Shown piece after piece: positions 47,001-59,231 of a stretch of DNA of 64,000 bases. Numbering within the stretch: position 1 is the first letter of the stretch; every line of letters starts with the position of its first letter. The notes beneath the pieces are model-generated. The model saw only the letters and a program-made list of their open reading frames with translations, was not told where the DNA came from and did not search any database. The stretch lies in assembly GCF_001625215.2 (NCBI RefSeq), contig NC_030385.2:38403598-38467597 (forward strand), written 5' to 3'. The translations under genes and the position numbers were made by a program. The DNA comes from Daucus carota subsp. sativus. Lineage: Eukaryota; Streptophyta; Magnoliopsida; Apiales; Apiaceae.

Positions 47001-48990
47001 TTAACTTTTCTGAGTTTGTTATACATTGAGTACTCGTATGAGAATGTAATGTGCCTTCTTGGGACTATACTTGTGTTGCACGTAATTTTTGTCAGAGATA
47101 AGATTATTTTCTTTAGCTCTTAATTTCTTATGTATACAAGTGACCATTAGCTATGATTTGTACGTTCAATTTTTCTGAGTTTGTTATACGTTTAGTACTT
47201 GTATGAGAATGTAATGTGCGGAATGTGCCTACATGCGGCTATACTTGTGTTGCACATAATTTTAAACAATTTTTATACAAGTTCTGCATTAACTATGAAT
47301 CCTGTAGTTGCTCAATTGCATGATGTATTGAGTTCTGTACTATTTGCCCTGAGTTCTATGCTATTTGCTCCTTATTAGAACATAGAAGTTATTCTGAGTA
47401 GTCAAAAAGATGCAAGGATACAATATGCTAAGTTGAAGTATCTGTTAAAAGTACCTCGTCTAGAAGCACAAGTATCAGGTACCAATTTTTCCAGTGCAGT
47501 TGCTGGTAGCATTGATCGTATGCCAAAATCTATATTGAGTCTTCGGTTGCTGGTAATGTTGATTATGTGTAATGTTTTTTAGAGACTGTTTTATTCCAAA
47601 TTTTATACAAGTATGTTGCTTTAGCAAGTAACCTTTAGCTTAATTCATTATAAATTTCTCTTGAATTGATACACACATTAAGGACAATGTGATACTACAA
47701 TGTTTGTTTAAGATTGGCTAATAATTCTGAATCATCTATTTGGTTTCTGTTGTACTTGGTTAAAAATTTATTGTGGAGTGCAAATCTGTTTCATCATCTG
47801 ATCAAATGTGTGTTCTTGGATGCATATGTTGCTCTGTTTTGTTTGACCGGTGGAAATGTTGTACTTTCTCAACCTATCATCTCTATTTTTAACAACTTTG
47901 TATGCACTACTCTGATGTTTAACTGCATCAAAATACAGATTTAGAAGCTTGTGTGTGGCTGGAAGAGATGCTGAAGAAATTCGAGCGTATCTTGGTGGTT
48001 GTTTCTCACTCCCAGGACTTTCTAAATGGTGTCTGCACAAATATCATACACATGCAGAGCAGACAGTTGAAAATGTATACAGGAAACTTTGACCAATATG
48101 TTCAAACCCGTTCAGAACTCGAGGAGAACCAGATGAAGCAGTACAAGTGGGAGCAGGATCAGATTGCTAATATGAAAGAGTACATTGCTCGATTTGGGCA
48201 TGGTTCAGCTAAATTAGCTCGCCAGGCACAGAGCAAAGAAAAAACTTTAGCAAAAATGGAGCGTGGTGGCCTCACGCAGAAAGTGGTCAGGGACCATGTT
48301 CTGGTTTTCCGATTCGTTGATGTAGGGAAACTTCCACCACCAGTGTTGCAGTTTGTGGAAGTTTCGTTTGGCTATACCCCAGATAACCTCATCTACAAGA
48401 ACATTGAGTTTGGTGTCGATCTTGACTCAAGGATCGCATTGGTTGGACCCAATGGTGCTGGGAAGAGTACATTGCTGAAGCTGATGACAGGGGATCTGGT
48501 TCCCAACGAGGGCATGGTACGTCGGCACAATCACTTGCGCATTGCCCAATTCCATCAACACTTGACAGAGAAACTTGACATGGAAATGTCGGCTCTCCAG
48601 TTCATGATAAGTGAGTACCCTGGAAATGAGGAAGAGAAGATGAGGGCAGCCATTGGGAGGTTTGGGCTAACTGGGAAAGCTCAAGTAATGCCAATGAAGA
48701 ACTTGTCAGATGGGCAAAGAAGTCGTGTGATTTTTGCCTGGTTAGCGTACAGGCAGCCCCAGATGTTGCTCCTGGACGAGCCAACTAACCATTTGGACAT
48801 TGAGACTATAGACTCGCTTGCTGAGGCATTGAAGGAGTGGGATGGAGGCTTGGTTCTCGTAAGCCATGACTTCAGGCTTATAAACCAAGTGGCAAAAGAA
48901 ATCTGGGTGTGTGAAAATCAAGCTGTGACCCCCTGGTCTGGTGATATCATGGGTTTCAAAGCACACTTAAAAAAACAAGCTGGTCTATAA
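44067..48990 (+). CDS. ABCF1: ABC transporter F family member 1, copy 2
   Basis: Second intact ABCF1 gene with the same five-exon structure and exon lengths as copy 1: 44067-44276, 46007-46080, 46178-46388, 46482-46716 and 47939-48990, 593 aa. The motifs are as in copy 1; here Walker A is followed by TAIGRREL, and the second cassette has [12 protein letters not shown] and AWLAYRQP, the forms nearer to Arabidopsis ABCF1. Introns 1 (1,730 nt against 1,367) and 4 (1,222 against 765) are longer. Intron 1 has an extra 221-bp segment at 45340-45560. The gene is in direct tandem 1.5 kb after copy 1. Confidence 0.93.
45340..45560. repeat. 221-bp segment present only in ABCF1 copy 2 intron 1
   Basis: Copy 1 reads gactaatagatcccaagc across this point, while copy 2 has gactaatag, then 221 bp ending tgtag, then atcccaagc. 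A TAG at each junction could be a 3-bp target duplication. No TIR is evident, so a deletion from copy 1 between short repeats is the alternative. Confidence 0.55.
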
Positions 48991-51613
48991 ATTGGAAGGG
49001 TCAGATATGTTTTGATTTACATATATTAATATATTCTTTGTTGAGGTAATTGTACTAGGCTTGCAGTTATGAAATCGCATTTTCGGAGTTCGGAGTAATA
49101 CGCTTGTATGTTCTCTCACATGGATGATGATGAAAGCCGGAGGAACAGCGAGATTCTTCAATACCATTACAATATTATTTTAAATGTGAGGTTTGTACTG
49201 CTATCGGTATTTTTCAGCTGATATAGTAGTAGCTCAGTTTACATTTAGCTTTGTGTTGGAACTATTTTTGCATTTAGTCTTGGTTTGAGCCCAGAAATAT
49301 ACTTGAGGTGGATGTGAAAGCTATCTATTTGATCATTTATATTATGAATCATCTATTCTTGCCAATCTTTGCTGCTTCTGATTACTATTTGCTCACATGG
49401 GGTGTGCAAAAACAGGAATGTGGTGGACAATAGGTAAATACTACTAATGTAGGGAGCTTAATAGTTCCTTTTTGTACTAGAAATTGATGAATTAGGATCA
49501 GGTATGACGTATGAGCAAGGTTAACTCCAGAGTCCCATTTTTGAGGTGAGTAACATCTCTGAAAGAAAATGGTCAATGCACTTTGATTATAAAAATTCTT
49601 ACTCACCTGCAGCTTGTTCCAACATCCTAAAAAAGCATTTGATGTTTAAAATAGCTCAGGGGCAAAAGTCCACAACCAATCTCTTGATATATTTACTTGT
49701 TTTGGATTTCTTTTCTTAAGGCTAATATCAAAATCTCAAATCGGACAACTTTGACCAATTTGGTGAGATGGGATGAGTAGTTTTGCAAGTAATCTCATGA
49801 CACACATGGATAAATGTAATTTTACTCGATGAAAATTATTTCATAAATATTATTTTAATTTATCCAAGTTTAAATCTGTGAAAGAATTTCATATTGATAT
49901 TTTTGACATGATTTTTAATTATCCTCCATCAAACAATTACAGTAGTATGTTCGGTAAGAATATCCCAAACCCAAATCATGCAACCTACCTCTCTCCAATA
50001 GAATGGATATATACATATTCTCTTAGTTCTTTTACACTACATTTTATGTTTATTGATGGTTTCATGTTTCATCATTACTGAGCTCAATCTCATGCATTCT
50101 ACAACATCTAATCTCTCTTCCCCAAACAACACTCAGAAACAAGCACATTCACCTGGTAATCTTTACGTCATTGTGTCGCCGTGAAGAGTGGTGGACATTT
50201 TATAAGAAGATTGATTATGTGAGATTTATTAGTATATTTATGTTTCTAAAAAAAAATTCTCAAATTCATGAGATCTTAAAGGGTTATGATAAAATTCTAA
50301 GTATTTTGAATTAATTTCATAGTATTTAACTTCAATTCTATTATATTTTGTGTATAATAAAAATTAAATAATATGATTTAATTCTGTAAACTTTAAAAAA
50401 TACATCCCATTTCTCTCTCTTTTGGAAATGAATAAGAGATTATTGAAAGTAGACAAAGTTAATCGGATCATAAAAAAGACAAAATCGTGTTCCGCATATA
50501 AACTGACGTCAAGATCCATTTGCAGATCAACTTCCTCCTCTGGATAAGCTTAAAGTCAGCACTACCGCTTAATTTTTAGCACTTCGAGGCTTTCTGTTGC
50601 TGAAGACATGAATATGAAGTGTACTGTATCCAATTGGCCAGAAGTCCCCCTGAATAAGATGACTATGATAGGTCTGTGGTGCTGAGCACTAAATTTTACC
50701 TGATATAATTAATTTATTTTGATTGATATGTTTTTTACATTTATAGAAAAGTTTATTATTATCAAGAAGAATAAATCAATTAAAACAAATCAAATTCATA
50801 AAATTTAGTCCTTAAGTTGACAAAAAATCATAGATATATTACATGCATCATGGTATCCAATATCGGGATGTCGGTATATCTTATGCAATATATAGGAGTA
50901 TCAGAATAATAATATTTATTAAACATATTTGAATTTTTTTCGTTGAATGAATAAAATACTCATTTTTTTGGCTGTTTAGCTAAAACTCACGCATAGATAA
51001 ATAATTATTTTACTCGTTCGATGGTTTAAAAACGTGTTAAAAAATGTTATAATCCATTCATCCAGCGGTCAGGAAAGTGTATGTTACATAAGAGGTTCCT
51101 CGTTATTTAAAAAAAATGAACACATAATTGGCATTATCAATATTATATTAATTTTAGTGAACAGAGGTAAAAATATCCTCTTAACAATAAATAAGATAAC
51201 GAAAATAGGGGAATAAAATCGAATACGAGGATAAATTTAAGTTTATAATAAAGTAGGATAAATTTGCAAACAACCAGTTTTAAACGCAAACGGTCTAACT
51301 ATAGTCTATCAACCTGCCTTAAAAAACGAGAAAAAAGAAGCTGTTTAAGCTCTTCTTAACATGGGAGTGCTGTATATAGGAGCACTATTTGCTGCTAATT
51401 CTATAAGACAAACGGACGCTATTTGCTTGCCTTGTATAGTCAACATATTACATATATTTAGTTAGTCCAGCATCAGCTCTGCCAATCTGATGCAGTCATA
51501 ATTTGCCACTTATAGCTCTGCAGCTATCATTGCAATCTCAAAATTTCACGATAAATAGGCCTTTCCGGACAATATTCAAATTAAATCTACAAAAATTTCT
51601 TAATATTTGTAAG
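48991..51613. other. Intergenic between ABCF1 copy 2 and the glycosyltransferase
   Basis: The first 500 bases match the 3' flank of ABCF1 copy 1. Beyond about 49490 the sequence is AT-rich with no gene recognised. A TATA-like tgtatatag occurs at 51371-51379, upstream of the glycosyltransferase leader. Confidence 0.5.
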
Positions 51614-53245
51614 ATGAACAGAGAGCTAAAACCCCATGCAATCTTCATAGCATATCCACTACAAGGCCATGTAAACCCTTCTGTCCATTTAGCACGAAAG
51701 CTAGCCGAAAATGGCTTCACCATAACTTTCATCAACACTCAATATGTCCATCACAAAAGCTCTAGAGCCCGGGGAGGAAATAATATAGATGATGACATCT
51801 TTGTTGATGCGCGAAAATCAGGCCTTGATATCCGTTATGCCACAATTTCTGATGGTCTGCCTCTGGGGTTTGATAGGTCACTTAATCATGATCAGTATAT
51901 GGCTGCTTTGTTGCATGTTTTTTCTGCTCATGCAGAGGAAGCTGTGGAGAACATGTTGAAATCGGGTGAGCCCGTGCATTGTCTGATTGCTGATACGTTC
52001 TTCGTGTGGCCAGCTGAGTTGGCTAAGAAGTTTGGGCTTTTGTATGTTTCTTATTGGACAGAGACTGCCTTGGTCTTCTCACAGTATTATCATATGGATC
52101 TTCTGAGGAAGAATTCTCACTATGATTGTCGTGGTAATTTAGTTTCTTTTTGTTGAAATATAACATAAGATCCAATTGGGAATTTCCTCTAACACGTTAA
52201 AGTTTTAGATGGACTAGTTCTCAACACTTTCTAAATATATTAGTATGTTTAGCATTTTTGTCATTCTATGCACCAAATTGGTCTAATGCATACTGAAAAT
52301 TGACCAGATCCGCGTGATGAAGCGATTGATTACATACCAGGAGTCAAGTCCATTGAGCCAAAGGACTTGACATCTTTTCTTCAAGCAACTGATACAACAA
52401 CAGTATGTCACCAGATTATTCACAAGGCATTTGAAGATGTTCGCGGTGCAGATATAGTTCTATGCAACTCGGTCTACGAGCTTGAATCAGACACCATATC
52501 AGCTCTGCAGCCAAAAATCCCTTTCTTTGCTATTGGTCCAGTAATCCCATTTGGCATCACCAAGAACATTGTGCCCACAAGCCTGTGGGCCGAGTCAGAT
52601 TGTTCCCAATGGCTCGACACCAAGCCTCATGGCTCGGTCTTGTACGTTTCATTTGGTAGTTATGCGCATCTCACAAAAAATGAGCTGACGGAGATAGCTA
52701 ATGGTTTATTGGACAGCAATGTGAGCTTTGTCTGGGTGCTTCGTCCTGATATTGTAAGCTCAAACGATCTTGATCCGCTTCCAGCTGGATTTTTGGACAA
52801 GATGGGTGATCGCGGCATGATCATAAAATGGTGCAGTCAGATGCATGTACTGAGGCACCCTGCAATTGGAGGGTTCTTGAGTCACTGTGGATGGAATTCA
52901 GTCATGGAAAGCATGTGGTCTGAGCTTCCTCTGTTGTGTTTCCCTTTGTACACTGATCAGTTTACGAACCGGAAACTAGTGGTGGATGATTGGAAGATTG
53001 GGATTAATCTTTGCGACAGAAGGGTTAATGTCAATAAGGTTGAGGTTTCGGAGAAAATAAAGCGCCTCATGGATGGAAATTCAAGTAGCAAGCTGCGAGA
53101 CAATATAAAGCACTTGAAGAAAGTTTTGGTTGGTGCACTGAAAAGTGATGGATCGTCGGAGAAAAATGTGGAACAGTTCATAAGTGATGTGAAGGTTATG
53201 ATTTCAAAGAAATGTCAAGAAAAGAATGGCCAAGAAACACAATAA
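51614..53245 (+). CDS. UGT86A1: UDP-glycosyltransferase, UGT86A type
   Basis: Family 1 glycosyltransferase that moves a sugar from a UDP-sugar to a small lipophilic acceptor in the cytosol. Two exons, 51614-52133 and 52308-53245, 1,458 nt, 485 aa. The catalytic His19 is in PLQGHVNPS. The PSPG sugar-donor box starts at Trp348 (WCSQMHVLRHPAIGGF), continues with SHCGWNSVMES, and ends in FPLYTDQFTN; the final Gln usually goes with UDP-glucose. The start MNRELKPHAIF is chosen because it aligns with the family N-terminus; an upstream in-frame Met at 51503 would add 37 unlikely residues. The overall sequence resembles Arabidopsis UGT86A1. The acceptor is unknown. Confidence 0.9.
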
Positions 53246-54416
53246 TTTAAGTCCTTGATATCTTCAGAATTGTAAAATATGTGCTTTGGTATCTTCAGAA
53301 TTGTAACAGATAATGGTTATCAGAGATATAAGACACTGAAGAAAAACAACTTCGAACTCACTAAACAAAATACGACTCCAACTCGTATACTCGAACAAAA
53401 AACTAAAACATCAATCCTTATGCAGGGCTGACTACTCCTGTCTCCTCGCGTTTTATACTCAACCAAAACACGACTCCAACTCAAAGCAACTTATGTTATG
53501 GTGGTTAATCGAAAATCGAGATTAACGGGTGGAGGTGCTAATTAGAGATTAAAAGGAAAGACTAAAAATTGGATATTATAATAATATTGGATATATTAGT
53601 TTAATCTACTACTGCCGCCGTCCTATCATGATTGTCTTTGGCTTTTCAAAGTTAAATTTATCTAACTTTGATTAAAAATTTAAATATCCCTACATAATTA
53701 TACAAATTTGTAATTTTTAACTGAAAGTAAACATTATTATAATTAAATACTTATCACATGTCATGCTTATTTTATCGATCGGTCAAAGTCGATCAATTTG
53801 ACTTGAAATATAGAAAATATATAACATGTCATTTGAGAAAATTCATAGTGATTAATCGATTTTAAAAATCGAATTCGGAAGAATTATCGAAGAATATTGT
53901 GAAGTGGGGATTTTTAGAACCATGCATTACTGAACGATACACAGACGTGAGACGACAGAACCACAAAATAAGTTCTATGCATATTGCATAGCAAGTGAAT
54001 CCTTTGCTAACTCAGAATCGCGATCTTTTTTTTTCTTTCTAAAATTTTACTTTCATACATGGTAATATCTCTATACCGGGAAAAAGAGCTAGATTTTTGC
54101 AAGGATTTTTGACACTAATGTTAGACATTGAATATTAAAAAAATTAGGTAGCCGTGTTTTTGGTTGTTTACTCGAAGGATATTCGTGTAGAGGTGAAGGT
54201 CGATTCCACCAAACAGAGTGAGAACTGAGAAGACAAATGCCTTATCACCAGAACTTCCGGTTACTACGCTAACAATGACAAATGTAATCATCAGGATTGT
54301 GTTGTTTTGATATTTATTTGAGCATCTCATTCCACGTCAACTTATAGACGGCCGTACTTATATAGTTGGTAAAGGACAATTGGTAGTACTTGTCATTTGG
54401 TACTTGTAATATAATA

Positions 54417-54666
54417 CTCCCTCCGTTTCAAATTAGATGTCCATTTTAAAAAAATCACATAATTTAAGAAAAGTTGTTGCTCACAAATTAATTGCATTAA
54501 ATAATCAAAATATGCGGAGTGAGATTGATCTAGAAAATATAAATAAGAGATATGTGGAGTATAATTGACTTTGGAAATATGATTTTGCATTAAAAGTTGA
54601 AATGGACAATTAATTTGAAACAAAAAATTTTCTTCAAACTGGACATGTAAATTGAAACGGAGGGAG
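54417..54666. mobile_element. Stowaway MITE, 250 bp
   Basis: Ends ctccctccgtttcaaatta and, inverted, ctccctccgtttcaattta, with TA on both sides (54415-54416, 54667-54668). Internal sequence differs from the neighbouring element. Confidence 0.9.
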
Positions 54667-54679
54667 TATATCTTTCATA

Positions 54680-54994
54680 CTCCCTCCATACCAATGAATT
54701 GTATACAGTTTACTTTTTGAGACGTTCCACCAACTGTATACATTCCAAAAATAGTAAATTTTTATAATATAAAACATCATTTCACCAACTAGTTTATTCC
54801 ACTATCTCCATTTTATAATAATATAAACACTATAACCCCCACTACTTTCCTCCACTGTCTCAAATCTACTAGTATTAAATATAAATGGATCCCACCACTA
54901 TACCCAATTTTCATCCAACTTTAACTATTTCTTACACAATTTCTTGGTCTATGTGTCCCAACCATTTGTATACAAATGGCTGGGACGGAGGGAG
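54680..54994. mobile_element. Stowaway MITE, 315 bp, adjacent to another
   Basis: Begins ctccctccataccaatgaat and ends gctgggacggagggag, flanked by TA (54678-54679, 54995-54996). It starts only 13 bp after the end of the previous Stowaway element. Internal blocks (gagacgttccaccaactgt, cactgtctcaaatctactag) are of the same subfamily as the relic at 15024-15336. Confidence 0.9.
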
Positions 54995-56046
54995 TAATTC
55001 ATAGCTCAAATTCTAATATATCAGCTGTGTATTGACCTCGACTTCAGTTTATGTTCATGCAGGTTGATTCAGACCACCGCCGGTCACAGGAAATGCAGCA
55101 GATTATCAGTAAAACACCATAAACAAAACAAGCCTTTGCATTCACCTTCCAAATTATAGTTAATCTAATTGTTATAGGATGCTTTGTCTTGCGGAAACAT
55201 GATATCTTATACTTATACATTTAGAGGCAATTTAAGTCCGAGTCCTCACAAATAACTGTTATAGCAATTTATCCTATAATGCGAAGACATCAATCCTAAA
55301 AGTTTTTATGTGCATACAGAAGGTCCGTCACCAAGTTCACAGTTTTCTTTCCGCAATAAAAATGTGCATACATTGTTAACAACAATTTAATTGTTAGACC
55401 ATCTGTTCTCTCTCATTTAAAAAATCTTGAAAGGGTAAAGCTGCCTCTACCGTACTTTCTTTCCGGACCTACTAAATTAAGCTTGTGCACTTGGGATACA
55501 CAATGTATGTATTACTGTAGTACTAATTAAAGTCAATGCGGCATGAAACTGGAGGGTATAGTATAACACTGGAATATCCTCCAGCACCAAATGCATTTTA
55601 TAGTTTATTACCCAAGTCAATGAGCGTACGGGCAGTCCGCACCGTACATTTGTTAACACTAATTTTGTGAAATAGACCTGTCTAAATTACTTCTTGGGGA
55701 TGCTCAATCACTTGCCTCTAGGCCTCGATACATTGACTTCGCATATTAACTAATGTCTCTTCATCTCCCGTTTGTCAGCTCATGCCCGACATATTTAGTT
55801 TTTGTGTTTATCTGCATTATTTATATCAGTGTGTCTGAATTTAGATGCTTCCGCAGAATTGGGATATCGGACTGAACGAGTAAATAAGATATAATCGACT
55901 AGAAATTAGAGAATTTGTATAGAATAGGGCTGTAACAGAGGTCGAGGTTTATCTATTCATTCAGGACTTGTTAAAAAATAGCCGAGAAATGAGAATGATC
56001 TTTTCCTCGGGAGGTTGAGATATCTTTTTTCAGGACCTTTAGCGCT

Positions 56047-56172
56047 AACCACTACATCAAAAATAGCTACTTTTCGGATATGACGCAACTATACCATGTT
56101 TTAGGAACCACTACACCAAAAACAACTATTTGTTGGAGATGACGCAACAGATAATTTTTTTTATTGTGTAGT
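56047..56172. mobile_element. CACTA-type terminal fragments
   Basis: Two cactacaNcaaaaa-type starts occur at 56050 and 56102, each followed within 35 bases by atgacgcaac, and the right side ends ttattgtgtagta (inverted: tactacacaataa). This looks like terminal and subterminal repeats of a small CACTA (En/Spm) derivative or nested remnants. No transposase is present. Confidence 0.5.
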
Positions 56173-56493
56173 AATCAATATCACGGTTCGCGTTAGGGAG
56201 ATGCTGGATACCCTAAAATCTCTCCTTCTCCTTACAAAATATCGACAAGGTTGCACGCTTAGATGTGTTAATAGGTCTTATGACTTGCTAAGTTATTTCT
56301 TGTCCATTACTTAATTCGCAGTTTATAAATTTTACGGTTTATAGATGTCACGTTTACTTGATGCCTGATATAAGAAATGCAAATGTCAACAGAAAACTAG
56401 TATAAATACCTAGCCCAGTTCACTTTTGATAAGCACACCAGCACCAACTTTCTTTCCTTCTGCTTCAATTTTCTCCATACTTCATATAGACAA
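56173..56493 (+). promoter_or_regulatory. Proximal promoter and leader of the NRT2 gene
   Basis: A TATA-like tataaatac is at 56400-56408, about 90 bp before the ATG at 56494. The CT-rich stretch between looks like a 5' untranslated leader. Confidence 0.5.
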
Positions 56494-58136
56494 ATGGCAG
56501 CCCCTGAAAATTCCAATGGAACCTCGGTGCATGGGGTTACAGGAAGAGAACAAACCTCTGATAAAACTGCTGAATTTGATCTACCTGTTGATTCTGAACA
56601 CAAGGCCACAGCATTGAAAATTTTCTCCCTCGCACAGCCTCACATGAGAGCTTTCCATCTCTCATGGATCTCTTTCTTCACTTGTTTTGTATCCACCTTT
56701 GCTGCAGCTCCTCTTGTCCCCATTATCCGCGACAACATAAACCTGACCAGAAGTGACATTGGCAATGCTGGCGTCGCTTCTGTTTCTGGAAGCATCTTCT
56801 CTCGGCTTGTCATGGGAGTCGTTTGTGACCTTATTGGTCCGCGTTATGGCTGCGCTGTTATCAACATTCTAGCAGCACCTATAGTGTTTTCAATGGCATT
56901 TGTATCTTCGCCTGAAGGTTACATAGCTATCCGATTCATGATTGGATTTTCACTGGCCACATTTGTATCATGCCAGTTTTGGATGAGTACCATGTTTAAT
57001 AGCAAGATTATAGGACTCGTTAATGGAACGACTGGCGGATGGGGAGACATGGGTGGTGGAGTCACTCAACTTCTAATGCCTTTTCTCTTTCAGCTTATAA
57101 AACTAGCTGGAGCTACTCCTTTCGCCGCGTGGAGGATTGCCTTCTTCATTCCTGGCCTGCTTCACTTGATTGTAGGAATTATGGTCTTAACTCTTGCACA
57201 AGATTTGCCTGATGGAAACCTTAGCTCCCTACAAAAGAAGGGTGATGTTACCAAAGACAAGTTCTCTAATGTCAGTCTTTTTTCCTCTACCCTTATCTTC
57301 ACACACGCGCAAAAACGCAGATTATTTACGACTGATTTTTCATTGTTCAGGTGTTCTGGTATGCAGTAACGAACTACAGGACTTGGATCTTTTTCCTCCT
57401 CTATGGCTTTTCCATGGGTGTTGAGTTGTGCATAAACAATGTGATCTCAGAGTATTTCTATGATAGGTTTAACCTAAATCTTCAAGCAGCAGGCATGATT
57501 GCTGCAACTTTTGGTATGGCCAACTTTGCTTCGCGGCCATTGGGAGGATATGCTTCAGATGTTGCAGCTAGAAAATTTGGGATGAGAGGAAGGCTATGGA
57601 TCCTATGGATATTTCAAACAATGGGAGGAGTCTTTTGTATATGGCTCGGCCGTGCTAATTCACTTCCTTTAGCTATATTAGCCATGATCCTTTTCTCCAT
57701 TGGTGCCCAAGCAGCTTGTGGTGCAACATATGGCATCATTCCTTTTGTTTCACGACGATCTTTAGGTTTGCTCAGTGGACTAACTGGTGCAGGTGGTAAC
57801 TTTGGAGGTGGTTTGACACAATTACTTTTCTTTACTGGCACCACATTTTCCACTGCAATGGGTCTCACTTGGATGGGAGTTATGGCCGTTGTCCTCACTC
57901 TTCCAGTGGCACTAGTGCACTTTCCGCAATGGGGAAGCATGTTCTTTCCAGCTTCTGGAAATGAAGAACATTCAGAAGAACACTACTATGGATCTGAGTG
58001 GACTGAGGATGAAAAGGAGAAGGGTTTACACAAGGGAAGTCTCAAGTTTGCAGAGAACAGCCGATCAGAGCGTGGCAAGAGGATGATTGTGGCTCTGCCA
58101 TTTACTTCCCCTGATGGCAGTCCCAGCCATGCTTGA
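56494..58136 (+). CDS. NRT2: High-affinity nitrate transporter, NRT2 family
   Basis: Plasma-membrane proton/nitrate symporter of the NNP family of MFS transporters, active at low external nitrate, normally with the NAR2/NRT3 partner. Two exons, 56494-57270 and 57351-58136, with a short 80-nt intron; 520 aa. About twelve membrane segments are visible. The NNP motifs are [13 protein letters not shown] in the first half and [12 protein letters not shown] in the second. The MFS loop motif appears as [12 protein letters not shown]. The hydrophilic C-terminus ([13 protein letters not shown] then SERGKR) has Ser residues of the kind regulated by phosphorylation. It is closest to the NRT2.1-NRT2.4 group rather than NRT2.5 or NRT2.7, as judged from memory. 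Confidence 0.93.
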
Positions 58137-59231
58137 TCAGAAGCTTCATGCAGTAGTTATCTTAACGAGATATATAATACGAATTAAAGAAGAAAATAAA
58201 AGTTACAGAAGTCTTCCTGATCTGTACTAGCTTGTATATATGTTGTTTGTTTCTGATCTGATTTATTTTGTACTCAATCTGCATGTTTGCCAGATGATAG
58301 GTCTTTGCTGATACATATTTATCTATCATTAAAGTCATATATTTATAGTCTTGGTCTTACTTCTGCTTCAATCTTGTTCCCTAAAATTAACAAATGTGAT
58401 TAAAGGCCCTTGGTACCCATCAGCATGGCACCTATCATCAGGTACATATCATATGTTATTCCCACTATGCAAGAGGATCTCCAATGTTATGGCATAAGTT
58501 GACAAACAATAAATATTTAAGTAGGAAGTTGCTAGGAAAGACAAAGTAAGATTTAATATTCAAGTAGAACTACAGATATTATCACAAATAATTATAAAAA
58601 ACTCAGCAGCACCTCACCTAATTCATGAGAAAAACTCAGCGTCAGCATGTGACCCCTGTTGCTTAAATTTCCTAAATTAGCCTGTAGTGACCAAAAAGTT
58701 ATTTTACTCATTTTTAGCAAACTGATTGATTAGTTATCCATGACAGACTGAAAATAATTCACTGGAAGTTAACTGATAAATCAATGATGTATAAAGTCAG
58801 TTCTTACAGATGGTTTCTATGATGTAACTCGATCCACTGGTGAAGGGAAACAAAAAAGAATGTAGCACTATGATGATTATGAAAAAGAACAGCATAAATT
58901 TATATCCTCTGGTGTAGCATCCCAGAAAATGGCCGTAAAAGAGTTGATAGCACTAGAAAAAGAAGTTGGCGTAAATTTTTACATATGTATTGCCATATAG
59001 AAGATGTTAGGAAGATACATTTAGAACCAGAATCTATGTACATTAATTCTAAAAAGAAATCGAAAGGAAGCAACTTACCTCATAATAAAAACAACTACCT
59101 GCATTCAATCTTTCAGCTGCTGATTGTGTGCTCAACTTAGTGTGTTTAAAATATAAATGGTGAATCAAAAATTCTACTGATCCAAAAATAAACAGAGGGA
59201 AGGAATCTGGTGCAGAATCAAATGCTCAAAG
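58137..59231. other. Intergenic between convergent NRT2 and zinc-finger genes
   Basis: The first 230 bases include likely 3' untranslated region of NRT2, and the end includes that of the minus-strand gene. No other feature seen. Confidence 0.5.

Larger units (their letters stand above)
53246..56046. other. Long intergenic region with MITEs
   Basis: Holds the 3' flank of the glycosyltransferase, a single Stowaway-like end near 53604 (gccgccgtcctatcatgattg) without a clear partner, and two adjacent Stowaway elements listed separately. No gene or RNA seen from 54995 to 56046. Confidence 0.5.

Noticed and set aside
51503-51613. Upstream in-frame Met for the glycosyltransferase
   Set aside because: The extra 37 residues do not fit the family N-terminus; MNRELKPHAIF does.
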